The translations under genes and the position numbers were made by a program. DNA of 52,057 nt, from assembly GCA_015680635.1 (NCBI GenBank), contig JAABOA010000001.1, forward strand, positions 5,054-57,110, written 5' to 3'. The notes under the pieces are model-generated. The model was not told where the DNA came from, did not search any database, and was given only the letters and a program-made list of their open reading frames with translations. Of this stretch, positions 1-11,482 are shown piece by piece (the first letter of the stretch is position 1; each line of letters opens with the position of its first letter). The stretch is from Lunasporangiospora selenospora. Its lineage: Eukaryota > Mortierellomycota > Mortierellomycetes > Mortierellales > Mortierellaceae.

Positions 1-96
1 AAAAAAAAAAAAAAGGAGAGAAAGAGAGCGTACTTGTGGGTTCTCTGGTTTTAGAGTCGGTGTTCTAACTCTGTTGAAATGACATTCATCGTATAG

Positions 97-1000
97 TCCA
101 TCCATTGAGCAAGTCGAGTTGGCACAGATTCCATTGATCAAAGCAACAAACGATGTCTCGTTTATTTACATGTATGACGATCACACGGACTCTAAGATTA
201 CGAACATTATGGAGAAACAATCCCAGATTTATTATGAACAGATCAATATCTATGGATCCAAGGATTCAGCACTGGCAGATAAGCTTTCCGTTCCACGGCC
301 ATCTCTGGTTGTCTTGAAGGACAACCACCAAATCCGATATGAGGGATCGTTGACAGATGATCAGGCTATCGAGGCTTGGATTGACCAGGTCCAGAATCCC
401 TTGGTACGTACACTCGATAACTCCAATATTGGAACAGTTCTGGGACGATCGGGTTGGTCAATTATCGGACTTGTGGAGCTAGCCAATGCCGAAGAGACTG
501 AAAGGACCCGGCTTGAACTGATTGAGACGGCACTTGAGTACCAGAAGAACATTGACCAGCATAAAGCTCTTGATGGTCGTCATCTCAGGTTTGCTGTTCT
601 GAATGCCACTCAGTGGGAGGGCTATATCCGAGGAGCTCTTAAACTCAGGCTGACCGATCTGCCTGCGGTGTTGGTCATTAATAGCCGTGACGAAGAGTTC
701 TATCCTTTTGGTTTGGATGGTCGTCGCCCAGCTGTGGAGAAGGAAGCCTTGCTGAAGTATATCAGAGAGATCGAGGAAGGTGTTTTGCAGCCTAGATCGA
801 TGCTTTCTTTTGTCCAGAAGGGTTTCCGGGAGGTTCAAAGTCGGTTCCGGATTGTCACTCAATTTACGGGCCAGCATCCTATGGCTTCAATGGCTGTTGG
901 AACGGCCTTCTTGATGGCCCTCATGCGTCTCCTTGGAGGCAAGGCACCTGAAGAGGATGAGAAGAAGGAGCAAGAAGCAGAGCACCCCAAGGCCGAGTAA
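97..1000 (+). CDS. PDI-family ER membrane protein (TMX3-like), C-terminal part
   Basis: The 3' exon of a gene whose 5' part lies outside the window. An acceptor (TATAG) ends at base 96, and from base 97 an open frame runs in phase to the TAA at 998-1000. A 293-residue stretch starting at 119 is certain; the few codons from 97 fit the same frame. The protein shows two thioredoxin-fold (b-type) segments without a CxxC motif, including strand-like pieces such as VSFIYMYDD and RPSLVVLKD. One hydrophobic segment near the C-terminus (MASMAVGTAFLMALMRLL) is followed by a charged tail rich in E and K. This order, with a catalytic thioredoxin domain expected upstream, matches TMX3/Eps1-like transmembrane protein disulfide isomerases that assist oxidative folding in the ER. 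No KDEL or KKxx end is visible. The catalytic domain is unseen, so the family name is inferred. Confidence 0.75.
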
Positions 1001-1218
1001 AACGAGTAAAACGAATAAAATTCTAGTTATAGGGGTTTCCCATTTGTCTCTCTTTTTTTTGTGGGTACGCGAGGCAAGTTAGCGTGGCAACTTAAGGGGA
1101 ATTACAGACGACCCAATGTTCATCCACTGCACAAACCTTCTCTTTGCGTCTCATTTCATCCCCCTTTTTTTATTCCAACGGAGGCAATGACCTGGCTGGA
1201 GCAAAGACCACACAATAG

Positions 1219-4208
1219 ATGCAATCTCCATCACAGAATGAATCAGGCCACAGCGGAGCAGCAACCGGATCACCGCCTTCGTCAGCCTCTGTACTGTCAG
1301 CGTCGCTGAGCACTGATGTCTCAAGCACTGAGACTACTTCAACCACTGGTCCAGTAACGAGTGCAAAGAAGGGTACCAATGTGAATGCCAAACCATTCCA
1401 ATCAATGGTTACACTGAATGGTACTGAGGCTAGTCCTGGTCTTGGTTCTAGTGCTCAAGAAGATCAACAACAACTCCCAGCACCGTCGGCCACACGACTC
1501 CATAGCCGTAAATCTTCCCATGCTTCTAGCCCGGGAGGAAATACGACTGTGGGTGGTCGCATGGGTGACGGGATCGTAAATCAGAATATGAAAGAGGATT
1601 TGGAGAGTACGTCTATCCAATTCTCCAGTCCCTTTATAATGGGTATGAGGTCATTCTCATGTATGGGAGAAGAGACTCATTTGTCCGCTTTTTGTCGCGG
1701 TTCTTTTGTTCGTTCTCAGACTGGATAACTGCTCTAGGTTTATCTCCAGAAAAGCCTTTGAAAGTAGTCGGGTGTTTTGGTCAGACAAGAGATATTGTCA
1801 TGGCCCAACGCGTAACACCGACAGACTGTTGCCATCCTCGTTCCCGCCGATGTCGACGACAAGATCTCTGCCGCCGTCGCCAGCATCCCCTCAAAGGACT
1901 TGAGGAAAGACAGGACAAAAAAATAGATGAGTCGGAAGGAATGGAAACTTCTACGGCTCTTATTAAGGATGAAGATGACCAAGGGGTTGATGACGAAAGC
2001 AACGATAGCGAAGGATGGGATGATGATGATGATGATCGACTACCCGTCTTTTTCAGAGGTTGCCGAGACACCGACTCCTTCATCTTAGCCGACGCTCCTC
2101 TAAACGATGAATTTAGGACTGATGACACGACCGTAGAGCTGTCAGATGCAGTGGGAGGCATGAATGAGACAAAAAGCTCATGGATGATGGGATTTGGGCA
2201 ACAGAGCAAGGTACTGTTCAGGTCTCAATTATCGTGAAAAGTTGGGCTGCAAGGATGTAAGTATTTTGAGGGAGATCTTAATTTTTTTATATATTTTTTT
2301 TTACTATGGACCATAAGACGGGAGATATTCGTGCTTATATAGATCGGAGCAAGAATCAATTGCTTCTTCAGCACACATATCTCTATGACTCCCAGTCGAT
2401 GCTCTCTGCCTGCCTGCAATCAGTAGAAAAAACTAGAGGCGATGTGAGTAACTAGATTGAGATATGGTATTGCTTTTGTGGACACAAACACATGTCCGTG
2501 CAAGGAGACTAGATAGACCTAACACTAATTATGGCCCCTAAACTCTTTTGTATGACTTAGAGAGCATCATTGCTAAAGTGGATGCATGATCAAGAGTACG
2601 AGAGTCATCGCGCCCTCTTGTTCCTCTTCCTTGTGTCGCAAGTTATGGTGGTATGATTAATAAGGGCAAGAAAGGGGGATTGGCCAAAGAATCAAGGCTA
2701 TATCGACGCGACAATGAGGTTTAAAATAGACACATATTGATTGTCTTGCTGGTCACGGTTATAGTATACTTCTCCCGATATGAACATCGACCCACGCATG
2801 GTCTCGGTCCTCTCTGCGTTGTTGACAATCAAGAAGCAAATCATGCAGGAAATGGATCGGTTCATGACAATATGCTGGGATCGGATCGGAGTCCTTTCCC
2901 CAGATCAGCAGCGTCAGAACTCTGACAAAAACAATGACCCAGGCTCTGGCACAGGAGGTGGAATATCAGGACGTGCAGCCAATTCAATGGCCAACATTTT
3001 TACTCCTGGAAAGTGTGTCCCTGTCTTGGTCTTTGTAATCGAGCGGGTACAGGTTTCGACGCCCTGGCACGATCCTTTTGCAAGCGAGCAGCAGGTCCAG
3101 GAGGTAAGCATTGGGTAAAATAATTTTGACCGCCGCTCAGTGGCAGGACATTGAATGTTAATTCGACAAGTGTTACTTTCGTGGCGTGCATCTAGCATTT
3201 GAGACAACAGGTGCTCAAAAAGTCTGTGGATGCTATCCAGACAAGATTAAGATATATTCTGCGAGCATGCCGACTAATTCAAACTAGCGATCAGCCGGTC
3301 GGAGTGTTTGATGCGTAAGAATATCCTTAAACCCTTTCTGAGATATAATTGGAAGTGTTATGATGGTGATCTAACTGAATTCTTTGTTAAATTGTATATA
3401 TGCCGTGGTCCGATGGGACATAATCAAAGTCGACAACTGTTTGTGTTGCCGAGCCCATCCTCAACACCGTTCGTTCACGTAATCCCTTACTTTATTGGAC
3501 GTCTTGAATTGCCTGAAAGAGAGCCTGATAGTCTTGAAGAAGACCAGGATCACACTGTATTGACAGGATTGGACCCAGCTGCAACGATGATGAATCGTCA
3601 GAAAACTAAAGGATCTGGTTCTTCAAAGCGGCAACATGGGCCTAGTGGGAAGAACCTACGTGAACAGCGCGACAAGAGTCGGTCCAACTCTGATCAACAG
3701 CTTCAGCCCCAATCCTATACTCAAAGACACAATCCTGGAAATAGCGATACATTCGGGATGCCTGGTCTAAGAGATTTGTATGATGCGATAACACAGGCAA
3801 AGGATAAACCTCTTGGTAAATTTAGCGCAGCAACAAGCGCAGGGACAGCAACGACAGTTGCAACTGGGCCAAAGTCGAGATCAAACAATAGCGGTACCAC
3901 ATCGTCGGGAACAGGGACGGCAACAGAAGACGCCGCGTCGTCGACCACTCGCCCAATTTCGCTTGGATCCTTGTACGCCGACTACTCAGGGCCGTTGTTA
4001 CGAAATTTTGTAGACGGATGGGTCCAGAACACGACGAGTGTTGGTGGATATGGCAACGTAATTGGCAAGCGTAATGCTGGCACTGTCGAAGTAAGTCGGG
4101 AGTGAGAGCTATTAAGTTTGGAGGCCAATACACCGCCGTACACAAAGGAAAGAAAAATACATACAACCACAACAACCAATCGACCAATCAACAACAACAA
4201 GAGAGAGA

Positions 4209-4245
<37 letters not shown>

Positions 4246-5478
4246 TTGGCACTTTATGTTTCTCTGGAAGCATTAGGATAGACTGTAATAGACAATAGAG
4301 CACAGTACTAACCCACAAAAATCTGCTACTGTATTGACTACAACCTAGATACCTTCTCTTCAACAATGGGTAGCTGGATCTTTAGGGGTGTGCGAAGCTC
4401 TTGGTGTAACGAATTTAGAGTCGCCATTGGTTAGGAGTGATAACAGTATCAATCCTAATGAAGTCAGATATGCTAATAGAGCCCGTACAAGTGATCAGGA
4501 AGACTCGGGGGCAGTTTTGGCAATGAGCAGGGATTGCCAAGGGTTACAACAGGGATCAGTACACCAACAACAGCATGGGTCAGTGTCTGAAGATGGCACA
4601 GTAGGACTCAGGAGTGCAGCAAAGTCGTCGAAGCGGACTGGAGGCAGTAAAAAATATTCACTACGATGTGCAAATTCGGTAACACGACGGATTCAGGAAT
4701 TTGTGCAGTCAGATGAGGTTATGGAAGAGCTGTAGGTGATTCCTTCTCTATTCCTTTCCTTCTTGACTGGACTATCGCTAAGGTATTAGTGGGCTGACAT
4801 CAGCGATTTACTTGCCCTCGTAATAGATATGGAGCTCAGGACCAAGACCCCACACAAGCAGCCTCGCGCGCTCACTCGGACCGCTATCGCCAGCTCAAGG
4901 TAAGAAAGGAAAGAAAAGGAAAGAAAAGGAAAGAAAAGGAAAGAAAAAAGCAAATGTTACTGTGAAAGAGAGCAAGAGGAGACAGGAGAAGGGGAAAGAC
5001 CGGGAAGAGGTTTAACCATCCCAGACGCCAAGACGAGACGTGACATTTCAGTTTATTGATACGTTTGCGAGTACAGAGCAAGCGAGGAATGGTGCCCACA
5101 CTGTACTAAAATATAACTTACTATTTTTCCTTTCTCGTGCTGCGTTTGCGATGAGCAGGCCGACCAAGCACAGAAGCTCTTTCAGTCCTTGGCACATCGG
5201 AGGTGACGCGGCTTGCGCTGCACTCTCGAACTGGGAAGTATTGAATGTGGGCCCACAGTGACCCACAGTAGTCGTCTATTGTTCTTAGCCATGGGTGTAA
5301 ACTTTTCACGTCTTGGCGTGACTGGCTAGCCAAATGCCAAGCCCAAATGTGGAAGATAAAAAGCGCTTTTCGACTGCCCACGCCCACTTCACCCTGTTCT
5401 TTTTTGTCTGCTCCCGCATCTACATCCACATCCCACGCATCAACTCGCAGCTTGTTCTCTTCTCTCTGGCCATCGTAG
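1219..5478 (+). CDS. SMG8-like nonsense-mediated decay factor, short C-terminus
   Basis: Proposed exons: 1219-1606, 1738-2210, 2318-2443, 2561-2650, 2765-3103, 3196-3314, 3430-4090, 4349-4731, 4827-4899, 5159-5202, 5289-5478, giving 961 aa. SMG8, with SMG9, binds and restrains the SMG1 kinase that phosphorylates UPF1. The family signal is a chain of short conserved blocks in the right order: KVVGCFGQTRD (residues 138-148), then RSKNQLLLQHTYLYDS, HRALLFLFLVSQVMV, GKCVPVLVFVIERV, LRYILRACRLI, QLFVLPSPSSTPFVHVIP, PSLQQWVAGS, and ADQAQKLFQSLAHR leading into LFTSWRDWLAKCQAQMW. A Ser/Thr-rich N-terminus and an acidic insert (about 1960-2040) are lineage-specific. The start is the first in-frame ATG before exon 1. 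After about residue 925 the sequence becomes low complexity and the cysteine-rich C-terminal part of animal SMG8 is not seen. The last two exons are the least certain. Confidence 0.7.
4200..4243. repeat. GA microsatellite in SMG8-like intron
   Basis: An almost pure (GA)n run with one AAGG interruption near its start, lying inside the 258-nt intron between 4091 and 4348. It is probably polymorphic. No function is implied. Confidence 0.9.
4907..4945. repeat. 10-bp purine tandem repeat in SMG8-like intron
   Basis: About four copies of the unit AAGAAAAGGA directly after the GTAAGA donor of the intron 4900-5158. It is a purine-only simple tandem array that looks like replication slippage. Confidence 0.85.
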
Positions 5479-5634
5479 CCTCACTCGCCCATCTTATTCT
5501 CTCATCAGCATTTGCTGCTCCCGATTGCAATTCATCCGCATTCCCACGCACACTCACTCTCTAAAATACGGAGCACTTCCCCAACCCCAGCGCTTCTATT
5601 CCCTTACTCTAACAAGAGAGACCCACGCGCCACC

Positions 5635-8600
5635 ATGTCCGGCACAACCAACGTCAGTCCATGCAAAGTCAGCTGCAATGGAACCATGCACCGGTTTCTC
5701 CTCAACAGACCAGCCCGCTGGGCCAGCTTCGAAGAAAAGGTAAGCTAGCTTCCTATCATCCTTACACCCATCAGCTTTTTCTACATATTTCATGCTGAAG
5801 TGTCGTGGCACTCATGGAAGTGCCACAAAGTACAATTCAGTGGTCGTCTGGTAGCACTGCTGGCCTATTAAGGTTCGCTGATTTCTTGGCAAAGTCCGTG
5901 ATAGAGAGGGGCTTAAGCCTTTGTCTCGACCTCTGCAGAGTGCCACTTCAGACCTGCATTTGTACCCACCACCCCAGAACCTGTTCAGCCTGTCAACTTT
6001 CCTTATCCTTCATATCCTTCATCCATCATCCATCCATCTGCCAATCACCTTTCTCTGCTCCCCTCCACTTCCTCTTTGCTGTGGCTTTTCCTTCAGTCAA
6101 GCTCCCAGAATCATATCACGCACTAACATTAAGTCCTGTGCTATCTTTGTACCCTTGCATAGATTCGCAATGTCTGTAACTTGTCGCCGGCCGCGACTTT
6201 TGATATTCGTTACACGGACGAGGAGGGCGATGTGATCTCGCTCAGCACGGATGGCGAACTTGAGGATGTTATGGCTATGCATGCCCTGTTCACCCAGATT
6301 GCCCCCGTTCGGTTCGAGGTCTTTCTCCGACCTGGCTCTGAACATTTGCCTCACCCCTACGAGTCCTTGTCGCCTGTGTCTGCATCAAATCCTTTTCTCT
6401 CACCTGGGGATGAACCTACTCGCTCAGTCACCATTTCCAGCGATGATGAAGAGTCGCGACAGCTGACACTACCGCACAATCCTCAAGAGACCATTTTTGA
6501 CTCTGACGATGATACTAGCGATGATGTTTCTTTGATTGACATGTCAGAAGGAACAGAACCCGTTACCGCTGCAGCCTCGGCTGCAGTGGAGACAGAGACA
6601 GGAGCAAAATCGGATGTGACAAGCTCTTCTTTCTTCCAAGACCCGGAGCATATGATCTTGCGCCAAGAACAGGAATTGGCTGAGGCTGATAAGATGAATG
6701 CACCTGTATTTACAAGCTCTGTTGCTTGTAACGACCCTTTCACCAATGCAGCAGCAGGTGATTTCCAAGAGACAATGGAAGTGGAGATCCAAGCCGACGA
6801 CAAGTCAATGTATAAAGAAGTCACTCAAGCAAGCAGCCCTTCAGGCACAACCTCTCCACGCCCATACAACATCGGCAGTCCAGTACTGCCTTTGGTTGAA
6901 TTCGAGTCGTTGACGGTGGAGAGCGCATCCCCTGTCATGTCCTCTATTGTGGCCTCAGCAATCGAGCAACACGCTCAGGAGACCGCCTCCAGAGCCAGTA
7001 GCGTTTCTGGAGACGAAAAGAGCTTTGATCCCACCGAGCCTGAGGCTACAGCTGCAGCCGGTAAAGAGGAGGCCTCGACCTCTGCACATGCCGACCACGC
7101 TTTAATTGAGCAGTTCCAACTCTTGATCGACGAATTCCAGCACGTTATCCAAAACAACCCACAATTGGTCAACCTTGCAGGCAACATCTTGAACCAGGTA
7201 ATAATCATTATGTTTTGACAACCAAATGTGTGACATCTATGGTTCATTTAAGTCTAACATTGAGCTACACATACTCCTTTTGCACGATTTGAAATAGATT
7301 ACATCCAATGTCCGTGTGAACTTTGAAGCATTTGCTTCTTTTATGCGCGAGACTGCAAATCAAGCCGCTACCAGCGCCCAAGAAGCTGCCACTACCGCCC
7401 AAGAAGCTGCCGCCAGTGCATCATCAAGTGCTCAAGATGCTGCTGCACAGGCTGCTGCACAGGCTAGGGAAGCAGCAACCGAAGCAGCTCGTAACTGTCC
7501 TTTTACAGGCAGCAATGGTGCGAATCCTTTTAGATCAAACCCGTTCATGTCTGCTGAAGATCCGTTCTCAGGCTCACATCCCGATCCTTTCTTCCGCCAT
7601 CATCATGAAGCTTTCGCAGGTCGCGGTCGTGGATTCTTTGGAGGCTGCCGCGGTGGTCGTGGTGGCGGTAGAGGTCATTTCGGTCGCCCTGGTCATCCAG
7701 GATGGAGGTTCGGTATGTCGCCGATGCCCCCAATGCCTCCGATGCCCCCAATGCCACCTATGCCTGGAATGGCCTCCATGCCTGGAATGCCTCCGATGCC
7801 TGGAATGCCTCCGATGCCTGGAATGCCCCATATGCCCCATTGCGCACCTTTCTCATTTGCTGAAGGTGCACATTCAACACCCCCTCGAAGCTGCGCTACC
7901 CCGAACGGCGACTCTTCGCCCTTTGTCCCTGGTTTCCCGTTCAATATTGGCACTCCAGGATGCAAGGGAAAGGACTTCAAGTTTAGAAGTGGCCGCCCTA
8001 ACATTGGAGATACCGAGGTTTCCAAGGAGACAGCCACATCTTCATCTTCCTCTTCCTCTTCCGAGAAGAAGCCTGTAAGTGAGACTCCAGCTTCACAAGC
8101 ACACAATGCGTCGTCCGCAATGCCTGGATCTTTCCCTCGAGAGCGCCCCATGGCCGAGGTTGGCGGTGGATGGACCTGGAGTCTTCTTCCAGAAGATAAC
8201 TCTGGCACTGCTGAGACGTCATCAACGCGCCCCAAGTACGGGTGGGTTTGGAATAGTGGACCAAGAGGAGCCGAGAATCCTGAGCCGACACCAGCCTATA
8301 CAGCATCCGAAGATACTGAGATGTCAGAAGCAGCTCAAGACCAGACCTCGCATACTGCGGGACCCTCTGATCCGACTAAATTCGGTTTCGGGCCACTCCC
8401 CAGTGGCCGTGGAGGGTTCCATCATTCGCATGCCCATCCTCATCGCGGTCTCCATACCGAGCTCCATCATCATGAACATGGTCGTCATCACGGTCGCCGC
8501 CGACACTCAGGATCACACTCAGCAGGGGAAGACAATAACGCGAGCGATTCAAAGAGCGAGGAGGGTGAGACATTGAAGCGACGACAGACCTTCCATGAAC

Positions 8601-9106
8601 AGCGCGCGCAAATGTTGCAGTCTCGTAAGGAACATTTGCAGCAGCAACGCCATGCGATTTCTGAGCAAAGAGAGAGCGCCAAGAGACAACAAGAGCGTCG
8701 TCGGCTTGAAGTGGAAAAACTGCAGCGACAGGAAGATACGGCCAGTTCAACACCGGCATCCACGCCAAAGGTGATGGGTGGTGGAAGTCTTGCCAGTATC
8801 TGGCCTACTGCCCCTAGCGACAGTGTCAATACTTCAATGGTCACTCCAGGAGGTTTTCCAGAACCAACTCTTTCCCAGTTGCAACAGCAGCAAGAACAAC
8901 AGCGACAGCAAGAGCAGCAGCGACAACAGGAACAGCAGCAACATCAAGCACCGGTGTTAACCTCGAGCTTTGAACCCAGTGATTTCAAGGAAGAAATTGC
9001 AATTTTGGTCAGCATGGGTTTCAAGGATAACGATGAACTTCGATCGGTAGTCCGAGACTTTGGGGGTGAGGTTGAGGCCGTGATTGACTTTATGGTCAGC
9101 AAGTAA
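5635..9106 (+). CDS. PB1...UBA domain protein, candidate selective-autophagy receptor
   Basis: Exons 5635-5739, 6163-7197 and 7298-9106 give 982 aa. The ATG sits in a strong context (GCGCCACCATG). An N-terminal PB1 domain (about residues 10-92) has the basic lysine K11 and an acidic OPCA loop (YTDEEGDVISLSTDGELEDV, about 52-71), so it could oligomerise head to tail. An acidic Ser-rich region follows, then an Ala/Glu/Gln helix (about 388-435), NPF motifs, a Gly/Arg patch, a Met-Pro repeat (about 521-563), WTWSLLPED (W674-L677, a plausible LIR/ATG8-binding site), a His-rich patch (754-786), a charged coiled coil (about 802-858), a polyQ run, and a C-terminal UBA domain (about 940-981, with VSMGF). 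PB1 plus LIR plus UBA is the p62/SQSTM1 layout, but no ZZ finger and almost no cysteines are present after the PB1 domain. The domain calls are strong; the receptor role is inferred. Intron 1 is long (423 nt). Confidence 0.85.
7717..7845 (+). repeat. Met-Pro/Met-Pro-Gly coding repeat
   Basis: In-frame tandem codons for MPP and MPGMPPMPG units inside the third exon of the PB1/UBA gene. The DNA is built from near-identical CCxATGCC units. The antisense strand consequently reads as a long Gly-Ile repeat, which is not a gene. Confidence 0.9.
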
Positions 9107-9460
9107 ACGTTCGTAATGATGAGAAAGACGTATCCAATGATGAATTCGCGCGTCAGATAGCTGTAAATAAAAAATGAAATGACACTTTTGGAATTGTCTC
9201 GTGTGGCTTGACTACAAAAATCCTTGAAACCCGGCGGTCGCGCCGAGTCGCGACCAGCCATCTACATCATGGGCACGTATCTCATTTTCTCCTTTTCATG
9301 CCATTTTTTTCCCACCACACCTCTTTTTTGCTTTCACTTTCTGTTCATCCGACCATTCCTCTTCCACCCACTGCTCCAATCCTCTCTACCTCACCCCACC
9401 CTCTTGTCCACTTAGTTCGGAAGTAAACCGAGTGCTCTAGGAGCAAAAGAAGGCATCACC
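9107..9460. other. Intergenic: 3' region of PB1/UBA gene and TSPO leader
   Basis: 354 bp without a gene. The first third is AT-rich with an AATAAA-like ATAAAAAATGAAA stretch that could serve 3' processing of the upstream gene. The rest, about 9290-9420, is strongly pyrimidine-rich, as in the 5' leaders of other genes here. No TATA box was seen. Confidence 0.6.
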
Positions 9461-10807
9461 ATGTTAGACGATCATTGTTATCAAGTCTGCCAGTCGTTCA
9501 ACACGAACTTGGCTCGATATCCTGCTCTGGCTGTCGGACTTCCCCTTATTGGAGGCTTCATCTCCGCTCTCCCATCTCATCGACATTACAAGACTTTTTA
9601 CCAGTCGCTCAAGAAGCCCGACTGGGCTGCTCCAGACTGTGCCTTCCCACCTACTTGGGCAGCGCTCTATATCTCAATCGGGTATGCGTCCCATCTCGTG
9701 GCACTCCGGACAGGACCGAACACAGTGCCATCGATCCGGGATCTTGCTCGGACTGGACTGGGAGTTTACACCTTGAACCTGGCTTTGAACTTTGCTTGGT
9801 CGCCTTTGATGTTTTGGAAGAAGAAGATTGGAGCTGCCTTGGTCACCGCTGGAAGTTTAACCGTAAGTGTTTTTTTTTTTTTAAATTCTCGTGCTCTATC
9901 TAAGCGTTTCCCTTCTTTTCCTTTTCCTTTCTTCCCTTGCATCCTCCCATCCTTCCATCCATCCTTTCTTTTAAAAAAATCGATTTGGGGAAAAATTGGC
10001 TGGCGATGTTAAAAAAAGTCTTTCGACACATGCAGGACTTTCCTCCATCAAATCAACTCTGTATCTCTTTCCTCACATGATCAGCAGATCTTGAGATCCT
10101 ACACCATTTGGTTTAGGGTGAATGAAGAAAGGAGACCTGTTTTTCAGGAGACTCCAAATGGGGGAGAGGGAGAAAGAGAGTGAGAAATGGTCCGAGTGTT
10201 TCGATGCCCGGCCACTGGATTCCGATCTTTTTGGTCTTGGCAATTTCTTGTCCCAGTTTTGGTGGTCGGTTCCACTACACTCTGGCCTAGAGCTGACATT
10301 GAGGTTGGGTGAGCGTAATGTACAACACCTACTTGGGAGATCTGTCCATTTACACTTTTATCGAGCAGTGGGGCAATGCATTGTGGAAGCGGCAGTGCAC
10401 ACTCTTACTGCTTCTCTCAAAGGATTGCAAAGTGACCCTCAAATTGACTGTGTTCAATCCCAATGTTTCTTCGTGTTTTCTAGGTATCCGCGGCAGCCAT
10501 GTCTTACTATTATTTCCAGGTCGACAAATGTGCTGGTTACTTGACGGTCCCCTATGTCGTCTGGCTTGGATATGCAACTGCGCTCAACTATGATGTTTGG
10601 ATCAAGAATGCCAAAGGCCCAGCGGCAGACTCAGCCCGCAAGCTTGGCAAGGAGGTTAACGACGCAGCCAAGCATGCCAAGGATGAGCTCAAGGATGCAG
10701 CCAAGCATATCTCGGAAGATGCCAAGGGTGCTGCCCGTCATGCTAATAAGGCCGCTAGAGATGCTGCCAACAAGACTGCTGACGAGGTTGACAAGGAGCT
10801 TCGCTAA
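9461..10807 (+). CDS. TSPO/MBR family protein with helical C-terminal tail
   Basis: Exons 9461-9862 and 10484-10807, both phase 0, give 241 aa; the intron is long (621 nt). The start context is CATCACCATG. Residues 1 to about 172 are a typical tryptophan-rich sensory/translocator protein with five membrane helices: LKKPDWAAPDCAFPPTWAAL, the block LNLALNFAWSPLMF, and GYATALNYDVW near the end of helix 5. The family binds porphyrins and sterol-like ligands in the outer mitochondrial or ER membrane. Residues about 173-241 form an extra tail rich in Ala, Lys, Asp and Glu, with repeated motifs of the type DAAKHAKDELK and DAAKHISEDAK; it should be an amphipathic helix like group 3 LEA proteins. Ordinary TSPO proteins are about 160-170 aa, so the tail is a real addition in the same exon. 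The TSPO call is firm; the role of the tail is unknown. Confidence 0.9.
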
Positions 10808-11482
10808 AGAAAATAAGAAATGTGAAGAAGCGCCAAGATATCTCTTAGAGCTCTCTCACCCTTCCTTACCAAAGAATTTCAAAAGTTTACAGCTGTCTCA
10901 ACTACACAAACTAGGATAGCCAATATCAAATACAACTATTATTTTTAAAATAATCGAGACATCATTAAGATGGTATTTCGGACTCATCTGGCAGTTCTCT
11001 CCAGGGACACTGATTATTCAGTTTAGTGCTGCACGATGGGTATTGTCATTGGTCCATGAGAGACAACTGTATTTTAATGAAATCTGTCCCAAGATATGGT
11101 GATGGTGCTGTCTTGGAGTGGGAACAATGTTGGAGATGCATGAAGGATAAGCAAAGAGTAAAAAGAAGGAAACGAATGCACCTTGTTCCTTTGCCCTTCG
11201 TGCAGGAGCTTCCACCTTACCTACTTTTATGCCCTCGCCTTTCGGAGGTATGTAAATGGCAATTGTCCTCTAGCAGCATGACGCCCGAGATCTTGCTCGT
11301 GAACGGAAGAAGTGTGACCTCCAGATGAAAATCCGATCATTGTAGGTACCTTCAGAGCATTACAGTAGCTCAACCCTCTGTAGTATGAGTATAAAAACGT
11401 TTGATTTTTCCTCGCGACTTTTAGTTAAACATTGGTCTTCCTATATCTCTCACTAACGACGAAATAAACCTCGTTTGAACGG
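10808..11482. other. Intergenic between TSPO and a small-ORF candidate
   Basis: 675 bp. The first part is AT-rich 3' sequence of TSPO. No convincing coding exon, RNA gene or repeat was recognised on either strand apart from the TATA box near 11390. Short open frames here lack family features and good start context. Confidence 0.5.
11390..11397 (+). promoter_or_regulatory. TATA box (TATAAAAA)
   Basis: A consensus TATAAAAA lies 93 nt upstream of the ATG at 11483, a spacing that suits a short leader. It is the main reason for considering the small gene downstream. Confidence 0.45.

Noticed and set aside
479-877. 132-codon frame antisense to the PDI-like exon
   Set aside because: A shadow of a well-supported coding exon.
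7323-8235. Long overlapping frames on both strands inside the PB1/UBA gene (a 251-aa frame and a minus-strand Gly/Ile repeat of 180 aa)
   Set aside because: They are by-products of the Met-Pro codon repeat and the GC-rich coding region; neither has motifs, introns or a promoter, and the PB1/UBA frame explains the DNA.
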